Shown: positions 14,800 through 22,945 of the stretch, piece by piece
How positions within the stretch are numbered: the stretch's first letter is position 1
Layout: each line of letters opens with the position of its first letter
Source of the DNA: JBEVNX01 sp040507895
Lineage (GTDB): Bacteria; Desulfobacterota; Binatia; JACPRU01
DNA: 41,249 nt
Direction: 5' to 3'
Assembly (NCBI GenBank): GCA_040507895.1
Contig: JBEVNX010000217.1
Location: 1-41,249 of the forward strand
The notes under the pieces: generated by a model
Told to the model about the DNA's origin: nothing
The model's database searches: none
Seen by the model: the letters and a program-made list of their open reading frames with translations, nothing else
Position numbers and translations under genes: made by a program

Positions 14800-16170
14800 G
14801 TTGGTCGACTTTCCCGGGGTGCCGCTATTCTCGCCTTGGTAAGAGCTCAATCGGGTATAGAGTGTCTTCAGGCTGATGCCGAGAAGCTCGGCGGCCTTAC
14901 GCTTGCTGCCCGAGACGTGTTCCAAGGTGGCGAGAATGAGTCGCCTCTCATTCTCCGCGAGCGACGAGCCGACTTTGAGGTAGAGCCCTTCCCCGCCCTG
15001 CGCAGCCGCGCGCCCGTGGATCTCCGGTGGTAAGCAGTCGGGCGCGATCTCGTCTCCGGCCACGATGAAGGCCCGCTGAATGGCGTTCTTGAGCTCGCGG
15101 ACGTTGCCCTTCCATGGATGGGCATGGAGAAACTCGCGCGTCTCTTTCGCCAGGCGCTTCTCGGTTTTGTACTCCCGCTGGAGTTGGGCGACGAAGTAGT
15201 CCGCGAGCAAATCGATGTCGTGCTCGCGCTCGCGCAGCGGCGGCAGCGTGATCCGAAAGGAGCTCATGCGGTAGAGCAGGTCGTGTCGCAACTTGCCGGC
15301 CGCGACGGCCGATTCCGGATTCGCATTTGTGGCAGCGACCAGACGCACGTCGGTCTTGATCGCCTGCTCGCCTCCCACGCGGGTGATGGTGCTGGTCTCG
15401 AGCGCCCGCAGCAGCTTGACCTGGGACTCGGGCGGCATCTCCGTGATCTCGTCGAGGAACAACGTACCGCCGCTCGCTTGCTCGAAGAGCCCCTTGTGCT
15501 GTCGGGTGGCTCCGGTGAAGCTCCCCTTCTCGTGCCCGAAGAGCTCGCTCTCGATCAAAGTCGGGGACACGGCGCCACAGTTGACCGCCACGAATCGACG
15601 CCCACGACGCGCGCTGAGCGAGTGGACGACGGTCGCCACCTCCTCTTTGCCGGTACCACTCTCACCGGTCAGGAGCACCGAAACGTCCGTCGGCGCGACC
15701 TTGCCCACCAGGTCGTACACTTCCTGCATCGCCTTCGACGCACCGATCAGCGGACCGAAGCTGCCCAGCTCGAACAGCGCGCTGCGCATGGCGTCGAGCT
15801 CGCGCTTTAGCTCACTGGCCCGAGCGACGCTCAGGAGAATCGTCTTGAGCCGGTCGGCATCGATCGGCTTGGTCAAATAATCGGCGGCTCCGAGGCGCAG
15901 CGCTTCCACCGCGGAATCGACGCTCGCACTGCCGGTAATCAGAACGATCTGCGTCGACGCGCACGACTGGAGCTGCCTCATGATTTCGAGGCCGCTCCCA
16001 TCCGGGAGCATGAGATCGAGCAAGGCGACGTCGGGCGTTTGATGCTGTGCTACGGCTCGAGCTTCGGCGAGGGATCCCGCGGGCAGCACGCGGAAGCCTT
16101 CCGCCTCCACGATCTCCACGAGCGCCGCGCGCGAAAGCTCGTCATCCTCGAGGATGAGTGCGCAGAGCAT
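14767..16170 (-). CDS. NtrC-family sigma-54-dependent response regulator
   Basis: A 467-residue regulator. The receiver domain covers residues 1-115, with phospho-Asp D52 (LLDLMLPDGSG) and Lys101 (LTKPID). The AAA+ sigma-54 activation domain has Walker A GESGTGKE (169-176), the sigma-54 contact loop reading GSFTGA (216-221; the usual form is GAFTGA) and Walker B GGTLFLDEI. A Fis-type helix-turn-helix (RKAAELLGISLKTLYTRLSSY) closes the protein. It follows the encapsulin gene after 39 bases on the same strand and may be co-transcribed. No cognate kinase is adjacent. Confidence 0.94.
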   Translation of the reverse strand: MLCALILEDDELSRAALVEIVEAEGFRVLPAGSLAEARAVAQHQTPDVALLDLMLPDGSGLEIMRQLQSCASTQIVLITGSASVDSAVEALRLGAADYLTKPIDADRLKTILLSVARASELKRELDAMRSALFELGSFGPLIGASKAMQEVYDLVGKVAPTDVSVLLTGESGTGKEEVATVVHSLSARRGRRFVAVNCGAVSPTLIESELFGHEKGSFTGATRQHKGLFEQASGGTLFLDEITEMPPESQVKLLRALETSTITRVGGEQAIKTDVRLVAATNANPESAVAAGKLRHDLLYRMSSFRITLPPLREREHDIDLLADYFVAQLQREYKTEKRLAKETREFLHAHPWKGNVRELKNAIQRAFIVAGDEIAPDCLPPEIHGRAAAQGGEGLYLKVGSSLAENERRLILATLEHVSGSKRKAAELLGISLKTLYTRLSSYQGENSGTPGKSTNSAGDPVRRTS

Positions 16171-16209
16171 GCCGGTTTCTTGGGCCTGAGAGCCTATAAA
16201 GTAAATAGC

Positions 16210-17085
16210 TCAAAAGCGCCCGGGCCGACGCCGTTGCGACCGCTTCGCAGGCGGGCCGCTCACCCGCGTCGACTGCTGGCCCGTATACACCAGTGCCACG
16301 GCTGCTTCCGGCAGCAAGGCTCGGAAGGTCAGGCTCTCCAAAAGGTACAGCTTCACGGTCGCGGAGTCGTGTGAATCATAGCCGACCGAAAGGTCCTGCC
16401 CGACCGTCAGCTCGAAGAATCCCGGCCGCGTCCCGAGCACGACCGCGCCGTCGACGGCGGGCGCCCAAATCGCGGGGCCGTCGAGGAGCTTGTGGACGAG
16501 CTCCATCACCGGCCAACCGCCACGCGCGGTCGCTTGCATGAGCCCTGCAAAGCAGCGCGGTCCGAGCGCGATCGCGTACGGCCCGTCGACGCCGACAGCG
16601 CGCAGCACGCGCGTCGCTTCCGCGACCGTGCCGGGGTACTGCTCGTAGCTCTCGGAGATGGGGAGCGCCGAGTGGGGGCTCGCCTCGCAGATGCCGCGGA
16701 TCTTACCCGCTGCGTAACCCTGGAACACGACCTCATCCTCGGCGTGGGCGATCCGAGTCGCCGCTGCGATCAGTGGCTCGAGGTCCGCGTCTGCCGCGCC
16801 TCGGCCGAATGCGTCGAGCTCGGCGCGCGCCAGCTCGAAGGTCGTTCGCAATTCGATGAGGGGCTGGACGACACGCAACGCCGCCTCGACTCCCTGCTTC
16901 GGGCCCGAAGGAAGCGGTTGCAGACGGCCGACGTTGACGGCGCCACACTTCCAGCCGAGCGGCCCATGGAAGTCCACCAGACGGCGCGCGGCGAGGTTCG
17001 CTTTCAAAACGCGCGTCGCCTCGGCGTCGAGAGCCGACCACGCGTCCGAAGAGATCGGCGCCAGCTCGCGATGGAGATCGTTCAT
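16210..17085 (-). CDS. Encapsulin shell protein (family 1)
   Basis: A 291-residue HK97-fold shell protein that self-assembles into a nanocompartment. The N-terminus MNDLHRELAPISSDAWSALDAEA is typical of family 1 encapsulins (linocin M18 type). Further matches are FHGPLGWKCGAVNVG, the E-loop region, and GTRPGFFELTVGQDLSVGYDSHDSATVKLYLLESLTFR near the C-terminus. Its ATG overlaps the stop of the encapsulated-ferritin gene (ATGA), so shell and cargo are co-translated. It is longer than the Thermotoga type and ends in a basic tail (PAKRSQRRRPGRF), which in this fold should face outward. Confidence 0.93.
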   Translation of the reverse strand: MNDLHRELAPISSDAWSALDAEATRVLKANLAARRLVDFHGPLGWKCGAVNVGRLQPLPSGPKQGVEAALRVVQPLIELRTTFELARAELDAFGRGAADADLEPLIAAATRIAHAEDEVVFQGYAAGKIRGICEASPHSALPISESYEQYPGTVAEATRVLRAVGVDGPYAIALGPRCFAGLMQATARGGWPVMELVHKLLDGPAIWAPAVDGAVVLGTRPGFFELTVGQDLSVGYDSHDSATVKLYLLESLTFRALLPEAAVALVYTGQQSTRVSGPPAKRSQRRRPGRF

Positions 17086-17447
17086 CGATCGTTCCGTAGG
17101 CTACCGATGCCCAACGAGCCGTCGCCGGTCGAGGCTTCGGCGGCCTCGACCTCCCTTTCCCTGTCGACGATCGAGCCCTCGGAGAACAGATAGAGGCGAA
17201 GCGCCGACTCGATGGCGGAGTCTCTCCGCCGCAGCCATTCGAGCACCATCGCGGCGTGCTCCTTCTCCTCGTCGCGGTTGTGCGCGAGTATTTGCTTCAG
17301 CTCCACGTCCTCGGCGGCATCGATTCGTTGATCGTACCAGTCGATGGCCTCGAGCTCCTCCTGAAGAGAGGAAAGAGCGCGGTGGCGATCCATCGTTGCG
17401 CGGTCGAGACGATCCTCGGCTTCGTGAAGCCCGACGCTGTTGGCCAT
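17082..17447 (-). CDS. Encapsulated ferritin (EncFtn), iron-storage cargo
   Basis: A 121-residue ferroxidase that oxidises Fe(II) inside the encapsulin shell. The two-helix core has SLQEELEAIDWYDQR and ILAHNRDEEKEHAAM. E30, E31, E33, W37, Y38, E61 and H64 correspond, one position shifted, to the ferroxidase residues described for EncFtn. The C-terminal GSLGIGSLR (110-118) is the canonical encapsulin targeting peptide. AAAGGA precedes the ATG. It is the first gene of the encFtn-encapsulin pair and is divergent from a superoxide dismutase. Confidence 0.95.
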   Translation of the reverse strand: MANSVGLHEAEDRLDRATMDRHRALSSLQEELEAIDWYDQRIDAAEDVELKQILAHNRDEEKEHAAMVLEWLRRRDSAIESALRLYLFSEGSIVDREREVEAAEASTGDGSLGIGSLRNDR

Positions 17448-17560
17448 GGTCAGTCCTTTCTTCCCGGCGTCTCAAACCCGAAACGCCGATGCGGTGGCGC
17501 TTCGAGACGTAACCTCATCCTGTCCCAGTGTTCAGACATATCGTGAATGAGGAGACAGCC

Positions 17561-18187
17561 ATGGCCAACGATTCATATCGAGTGAAAGAGTTCAACCTTT
17601 CTGGGTTGACCGGCATCTCCGATAGGACCCTCGAGACCCACTTCAAGCTCTATGAGGGCTACGTCAAGGAGACGAACCGGCTCAACGAGAAGATCTCCGA
17701 GCTCATTCGGCACGGCAAGGTCGATCGCGAAGAGATGCCGGAGTATTCCGAGCTCACCCGGCGCCTGGGGTTCGAGTACAACGGAATGACGCTTCACGAG
17801 TACTACTTCGGCAACCTACGGCGCGGCGGCTCCGGCGACCCGGAGCGCACTTCGCGTTTCGCGAAAGCCGTTCGGTCGTCGCTCGGCAGCTATGCGATCT
17901 GGAAGGCGGAGTTCGCCAGCATCGGTCAAATGCGCGGCGTCGGCTGGGCGATCTGCTACGAGGATCCCGAGAACGGCCGGCTCTCGAATCACTGGATCAC
18001 GCTGCATGAGGTCGGCAACGTCGCGGGCTTCCGGCCGATTCTGGTGATGGACGTCTGGGAGCACGCCTATCTGCTCGATTACAAGCCCTCGGAGAAGAAC
18101 AAGTACATCGAGGCGTTCTTCGCCAACATCGACTGGGGGGCGGTCGAAGCACGGCTCGAAGCCGGCGGTACCCGACGCGCCGCTTAG
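17561..18187 (+). CDS. Fe/Mn-family superoxide dismutase, divergent form
   Basis: A 208-residue SOD converting superoxide to peroxide and oxygen. Candidate metal ligands are H27 (ETHFKLYEGYV), H79 (NGMTLHEYYFGNL), D164 and H168 (MDVWEHAYLLDY). The helix with the first ligand lacks the usual HHxxHH cluster and is one residue shorter up to the conserved YV, so it belongs to a divergent subgroup. GWAICYEDPENGRLSNHW matches the catalytic core. A GAGGAG site precedes the ATG. It is transcribed away from the encapsulated-ferritin operon; the shared 113-base gap may be a common oxidative-stress control region. Confidence 0.88.
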   Translation: MANDSYRVKEFNLSGLTGISDRTLETHFKLYEGYVKETNRLNEKISELIRHGKVDREEMPEYSELTRRLGFEYNGMTLHEYYFGNLRRGGSGDPERTSRFAKAVRSSLGSYAIWKAEFASIGQMRGVGWAICYEDPENGRLSNHWITLHEVGNVAGFRPILVMDVWEHAYLLDYKPSEKNKYIEAFFANIDWGAVEARLEAGGTRRAA

Positions 18188-18243
18188 GTCTCCGACCCGA
18201 GCGCGGGCGGAAGCGAACGGCGAACAAATCAGGAGAACTCGCG

Positions 18244-18432
18244 ATGCATTGGGCTAGGATCTTGAGCGTGACCCTGCTGGCGACCGGCCTCTCGATTGCA
18301 GCCTGCCACTCCTCGGCGAACAAGGGCCCGGCGCAGCGCGCCGGCGAGAAGGTCGACACGGGCATTTCGAAGCTCGGCGAGAAGATGGAGGAAGGGGGCC
18401 AGAAGCTCCAGGACAAGGCGCACGGCGACTAG
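18244..18432 (+). CDS. Small lipoprotein with amphipathic tail
   Basis: A 62-residue product with AGGAGA upstream. It has a signal peptide and lipobox (LSIAAC), so the mature chain starts at a lipidated Cys and is only about 42 residues: CHSSANKGPAQRAGEKVD followed by Gly/Lys/Glu repeats (KLGEKMEEGGQKLQDK). It is clearly similar in layout to the lipoprotein encoded at 35682. Function is unknown; small Lys/Glu-rich lipoproteins of this kind usually sit in the periplasm and are envelope-stress linked. Confidence 0.75.
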   Translation: MHWARILSVTLLATGLSIAACHSSANKGPAQRAGEKVDTGISKLGEKMEEGGQKLQDKAHGD

Positions 18433-18530
18433 CGTAACGTGCGCAGTCCTGGCAGCCCGCTCATACCATCTCCGCCGCGACGGGCCGATCGCTTCGGGCG
18501 CCAAGCCGAAAGAGTCGAATCTCTCACCCG

Positions 18531-21209
18531 ATGGTCACGTCGAACGCGAACCCCGGTCGGCTAGTCCGCTCGGCGACATACCGCGTTCAGCTCCGCGCCG
18601 ACTTCACCTTCGACGATGCCGCCGCGATCGCGGACTATCTCGCCGCACTTTCGATCAGCCACTTGTACTGCTCGCCGTACTTGCAGGCGGCCCCGGGCAG
18701 CACGCACGGCTACGACATCGTCGATCATTCCACGCTGAACAAGGAGCTCGGCGGTGCGCCGGCGCACGCTCGTTTGGCGGAGCGCCTCGCCGCCATGGGT
18801 CTCGGCGAGGTGCTGGACATCGTTCCGAACCACATGGCTTTGGCCGGTCGCGCCAACTCCTGGTGGTGGGGGGTGCTCGAGAACGGCCCATCGAGCCGCT
18901 ATGCCGTGTACTTCGACATCGACTGGAACCCGCCGGACCCGAGACTTTCCGCGACGGTGCTCGTGCCGGTTCTCGGCGACCACTACGGCCGAATGCTCGA
19001 GGCAGGAGAGCTCAGGATCGAGCGCGAAAATGGCTCGTTCGTCGTACGCTACCAAGATCACGAGGCGCCGCTCTCACCACGGAGCCTGGACGATCTTTTG
19101 GACCGAGCGGCCGATGAGGCAGGCTCCGCGGAGCTCGGGAGTCTCGCTCGTGCGTTCGGCGATCTGCCCCACGCCGTGCTGACGCATCCCGATTCCGTCG
19201 AGGAGCGCCATCGCGGCAAGGAATTCTTGCAACAACGGCTGGCGGAGCTCTGCGAGGCTCGCCCGCACGTAGCGGCGGCGATCGACGGCGTGATCGACCG
19301 CATCAACCACGATGCAGACGCGCTCGACGCGCTACTGCGTAGGCAAAACTACCGCCTCGCATACTGGCGCACCGCCAGCGAGGAGCTTTCGTATCGCCGA
19401 TTCTTCAACATCGACACCTTGGTCGGTCTGCGGATGGAGGACGTACGAGTGTTCGCCGATACGCATCGGCTGATCCTCGACCTCGTCGCCGGGGGAATCG
19501 TCGACGGATTGCGTATCGACCACGTCGACGGGCTCCGCGATCCGGAGACCTACCTTCGTCGACTGCGCAACACCTCGGAAAGCACCTACGTGGTGGTGGA
19601 GAAGATCCTCGAGACCGGTGAGAGATTGCCGGAATCGTGGCCCGTGGCAGGGACGACGGGGTACGACTTCCTGAACCGGATCAACAATCTGTTCATCGAC
19701 TCGAGGAACGAAGCGGCGCTCAGCGCTTGCTACGTTCGCTTCAGTGGTGGAAACGACGACTACCGGGACATCGCGTACCGCGCCAAGCTGCAGATCATGA
19801 GGCAGGAGCTAGCGGCCGAGGTCGAACGTCTCACCACGATCTTGGCAGACATCTGCCACAATCACCGGCGGCATCGCGACCACACTCGTCGGGATCTGCG
19901 AGACGCGCTGCGCGAAGTCATCGCCGCTTTCCCGGTCTACCGGACGTACGTCCAGCCCGGCGGGCGCATCAGCGATTCCGACCGCATCTACGTGCAAACA
20001 GCCGTTTTTGGCGCCCAACAGCGGCGTCCGGACCTGGACGGAGAGCTCTTGAGCTTCATCGGCGAGCTGCTCGTCCTCGCCCACAGCGGGAGTGCCGAGA
20101 CCGAGTTCGCGTTGCGCTTTGCTCAGCTCACTCCGCCCGTCATCGCCAAGGGCGTAGAGGACACGGCATTCTACCGCTACCATCGCCTGATTTCTCTCAA
20201 CGAAGTCGGCGGCGATCCGTCGCTCTTCGGCGCACCCCTCGAGGACTTCCACCGCGCGACGGCCGAAGCAGCCGAGCGCTGGCCGGAGGCGATGCTCACG
20301 CTCTCTACGCACGACACCAAGCGGAGCGGTGACGTGCGGGCGCGGCTCAACCTCCTCTCCGAGCTCCCGGACGCATGGGAGCAGGCGGTACGGCGCTGGA
20401 CGGAGCGGAACGAGGCGCGCAAACGGGGCGAATGGCCCGACGCCAATACGGAGTATCTACTCTATCAAACTCTGCTCGGGGCGTGGCCGATCACGGCAGA
20501 GCGCGCCCGAGCGTTCATGGCGAAGGCGACCAAGGAGGCCAAAGTCCACACGTCCTGGATCAATCCGAACCCGGAATACGACGAAGCGCTGCAGCGGTTC
20601 GTGATGGACGTGCTCGGCGACCAAGACTTCGTCGCCGACCTCGAGGGTTTCCTCCGCGAACACCGCCTCGTCGAACGCGGGCGGATCAACTCGCTTTCGC
20701 AAACCGCGCTGCTGCTCACCTGCCCGGGCGTTCCCGACATCTACCAGGGAACCGAAGTCTGGGACTTTTCGCTGGTCGACCCCGACAACCGCCGAGCCGT
20801 CGACTACGACTATCGGCGCCGCCTGCTCCAAGATCTCTCCGGGGCGGGCCCCGAAGTGGCGCTGGACAAGGCCGAGGAAGGCGGACCGAAGCTGTGGCTG
20901 ATTCACCGCGTGCTCGGCCATCGGCAACGGCATCCCCGAGCGTACGGGCCGTCCTCTCGCTACGAGCCGCTTCGCGCCTCGGGTGCGAAAGCGGAACACC
21001 TCGTGGCGTTCGAGCGTAGCGGCGGTCTCGTCGTTCTCGTTCCCCGCCTGCTCGTGCGACTCGGTGATGATTGGAACGGCACGACCGTCGCACTCCCGCG
21101 CGGGGCGTGGGTCAACATCCTCTCCAACGAATCCGTAGACGGCGGGGATGTCGCCGTCCGCGCTTTCCTCCGTCGGTTTCCCGTGGCCGTGTTGGCCCGT
21201 GACGACTGA
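18531..21209 (+). CDS. treY: Malto-oligosyltrehalose synthase
   Basis: An 892-residue GH13 enzyme that turns the reducing-end maltosyl unit of glycogen fragments into trehalosyl. The N-terminus (SATYRVQLRADFTFDDAAAIADYLAAL then LYCSPYLQAAPGSTHGYDIVD) is typical of TreY. GLRIDHVDGL carries the nucleophile Asp and YVVVEKIL the acid/base Glu. GVEDTAFYRYHR and LTLSTHDTKRSGDVRARL are the expected C-terminal signatures. Full length for the family. Its stop overlaps the treZ start (TGATG). It opens a treY-treZ-glgX operon for trehalose, which protects against drying and osmotic stress. Confidence 0.96.
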   Translation: MVTSNANPGRLVRSATYRVQLRADFTFDDAAAIADYLAALSISHLYCSPYLQAAPGSTHGYDIVDHSTLNKELGGAPAHARLAERLAAMGLGEVLDIVPNHMALAGRANSWWWGVLENGPSSRYAVYFDIDWNPPDPRLSATVLVPVLGDHYGRMLEAGELRIERENGSFVVRYQDHEAPLSPRSLDDLLDRAADEAGSAELGSLARAFGDLPHAVLTHPDSVEERHRGKEFLQQRLAELCEARPHVAAAIDGVIDRINHDADALDALLRRQNYRLAYWRTASEELSYRRFFNIDTLVGLRMEDVRVFADTHRLILDLVAGGIVDGLRIDHVDGLRDPETYLRRLRNTSESTYVVVEKILETGERLPESWPVAGTTGYDFLNRINNLFIDSRNEAALSACYVRFSGGNDDYRDIAYRAKLQIMRQELAAEVERLTTILADICHNHRRHRDHTRRDLRDALREVIAAFPVYRTYVQPGGRISDSDRIYVQTAVFGAQQRRPDLDGELLSFIGELLVLAHSGSAETEFALRFAQLTPPVIAKGVEDTAFYRYHRLISLNEVGGDPSLFGAPLEDFHRATAEAAERWPEAMLTLSTHDTKRSGDVRARLNLLSELPDAWEQAVRRWTERNEARKRGEWPDANTEYLLYQTLLGAWPITAERARAFMAKATKEAKVHTSWINPNPEYDEALQRFVMDVLGDQDFVADLEGFLREHRLVERGRINSLSQTALLLTCPGVPDIYQGTEVWDFSLVDPDNRRAVDYDYRRRLLQDLSGAGPEVALDKAEEGGPKLWLIHRVLGHRQRHPRAYGPSSRYEPLRASGAKAEHLVAFERSGGLVVLVPRLLVRLGDDWNGTTVALPRGAWVNILSNESVDGGDVAVRAFLRRFPVAVLARDD

Positions 21210-22945
21210 TGCACGAGTTTCGCGTCTGGGCACCGCGGCCCAAGCGGGTCGATCTCTTGCTCGGCACACGACGCCTCCGTATGGAGCCGTTCACTCGCGG
21301 GTGGTGGCGCCTCGCCGTCGAGGACGCAGCGCCAGGCACGGACTACACCTTCAGTCTGGACGGCGGGCCGCCTCGGCCCGATCCCCGCTCGGCGTTCCAG
21401 CCCTCCGGCATCGACGGTCCTTCGCGGCTCGTCGACCACGACGTCTTCGAGTGGCGAGACGGCGGCTGGAGAGGCGTGACCCTCTCGGGAGCCGTCCTCT
21501 ACGAGCTCCACGTGGGCACGTTCTCGGCAGCGGGCACGTTCGACGGCGCGATCGAGCATCTCGAGCACCTCGTAGCGCTCGGCGTCGACATCATCGAGAT
21601 CATGCCGGTCGCGGAATTCTCGGGTGACCGAGGTTGGGGCTACGACGGGGTAGACCTCTTCGCTCCTCATCACCACTACGGCGGTCCTGATGGGCTCAAG
21701 CGCCTGATCGACGCTTGCCACGCGCGGGGGCTGGGAGTGGTCCTGGACGTCGTCTACAACCACCTCGGCCCCGCCGGAAACTACTTGGCAGAGTTCGGTC
21801 CCTACTTCTCCGATCGCCACCGAACGCATTGGGGCGAGGGCGTAAACTTCGACGGGCCCGGCAGCGAGGAGGTGCGCCGCTTCGTGATCGACAATGCGCT
21901 CATGTGGCTGCGGGACTATCACTGCGATGGGCTGCGCCTCGACGCGGTGCACGCAATCGTGGACGAGTCGGCGACGCACGTCCTTGAAGCGCTGGCAGCC
22001 GAAGTCGGCGCCCTCGCTGCCCACTTGCGGCGGCCACTCTCGCTCATCGCCGAAAGCGATCGCAACGACCCGAAGCTCGTGCGTAGCCGCGACGCGGGAG
22101 GCTTCGGTCTCGACGCGGCATGGGCCGACGAGTGGCACCATGCTCTGCATGCGGTCCTGACGGGCGAGCGCGGCGGGTACTACGCGGATTTCGGTTCCAT
22201 TCCACTTCTGGCCAAGGCGCTTCGCCAGGCCTGGGTCCATGATGGCATCTGGTCGGAGTACCGCCGTCGCGTGCACGGGCGACCGCCAATCGGTCTGTCC
22301 GGACGACAGTTCGTGATTTCCATCCAGAACCACGACCAGGTCGGGAACCGCGCGGCCGGCGAGCGCGCAACCAGCTTGATGAACGACGGGCGACGGCGGG
22401 TCGCTGTCGCCTTGCTCCTCACCTCTCCCTTCGTGCCGATGCTCTTTCAGGGTGAAGAATGGAGCGCCAGTACGCCGTTTCAGTATTTCACCGACCACGC
22501 GGACCCGGAGTTGGCTCGGACGGTCAGCGATGGGCGCCGAAGCGAGTTCGCAGCATTCGGCTGGAAACCCGAAGACGTCCCCGATCCGCAGGACCCTGCT
22601 ACGTTCGAACGATCGAAGCTCGATTGGTCCGAAGCTACACAAGGCGCGCACGGCGATCTGCTCTCCTGGTATCGAGAGCTCATCGCCTTGCGCCGTCGCA
22701 TCCCGGATCTCAGTGACCCGCGTCTCGATCGCATCGAGACACGCTGCGATGAGGCAGGCGGAGTGTCGATCGAGCGCGGACCCGTGACGGTGGCGGTCAA
22801 CTTGAGCTCTCGTAGCCGCGCGATCGAGCTGAACCCTCGCGCCGAGCTCGTGGCCGCCTCGTCAGTGGACGTGGAGCACACCGGCCAGCGGATCGTGCTG
22901 CCGCCGGACACTGTCGCCATTCTCGTCGACGAGGCCGCGCCATGA
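21209..22945 (+). CDS. treZ: Malto-oligosyltrehalose trehalohydrolase
   Basis: A 578-residue GH13 enzyme that releases free trehalose from the TreY product. An N-terminal carbohydrate-binding-like domain (HEFRVWAPRPKRVDLLLG) leads into the barrel with YELHVGTFSAAGTFDGAI, GLRLDAVHAI (nucleophile Asp), SLIAESDRND (acid/base Glu) and ISIQNHDQVGNRA (third Asp). The C-terminal section WRxEF-like DGRRSEFAAFGW is usual for TreZ. The start codon overlaps the treY stop, and its own stop overlaps the next start (ATGA), so the three genes are translationally coupled. Confidence 0.96.
   Translation: MHEFRVWAPRPKRVDLLLGTRRLRMEPFTRGWWRLAVEDAAPGTDYTFSLDGGPPRPDPRSAFQPSGIDGPSRLVDHDVFEWRDGGWRGVTLSGAVLYELHVGTFSAAGTFDGAIEHLEHLVALGVDIIEIMPVAEFSGDRGWGYDGVDLFAPHHHYGGPDGLKRLIDACHARGLGVVLDVVYNHLGPAGNYLAEFGPYFSDRHRTHWGEGVNFDGPGSEEVRRFVIDNALMWLRDYHCDGLRLDAVHAIVDESATHVLEALAAEVGALAAHLRRPLSLIAESDRNDPKLVRSRDAGGFGLDAAWADEWHHALHAVLTGERGGYYADFGSIPLLAKALRQAWVHDGIWSEYRRRVHGRPPIGLSGRQFVISIQNHDQVGNRAAGERATSLMNDGRRRVAVALLLTSPFVPMLFQGEEWSASTPFQYFTDHADPELARTVSDGRRSEFAAFGWKPEDVPDPQDPATFERSKLDWSEATQGAHGDLLSWYRELIALRRRIPDLSDPRLDRIETRCDEAGGVSIERGPVTVAVNLSSRSRAIELNPRAELVAASSVDVEHTGQRIVLPPDTVAILVDEAAP

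Noticed and set aside
20960..22651. Long minus-strand open frame (563 codons) opposite treZ
   Set aside because: It lies antisense to an intact GH13 gene with all catalytic motifs; long antisense frames are common in GC-rich DNA, and its product is Arg/Val-rich without any motif.
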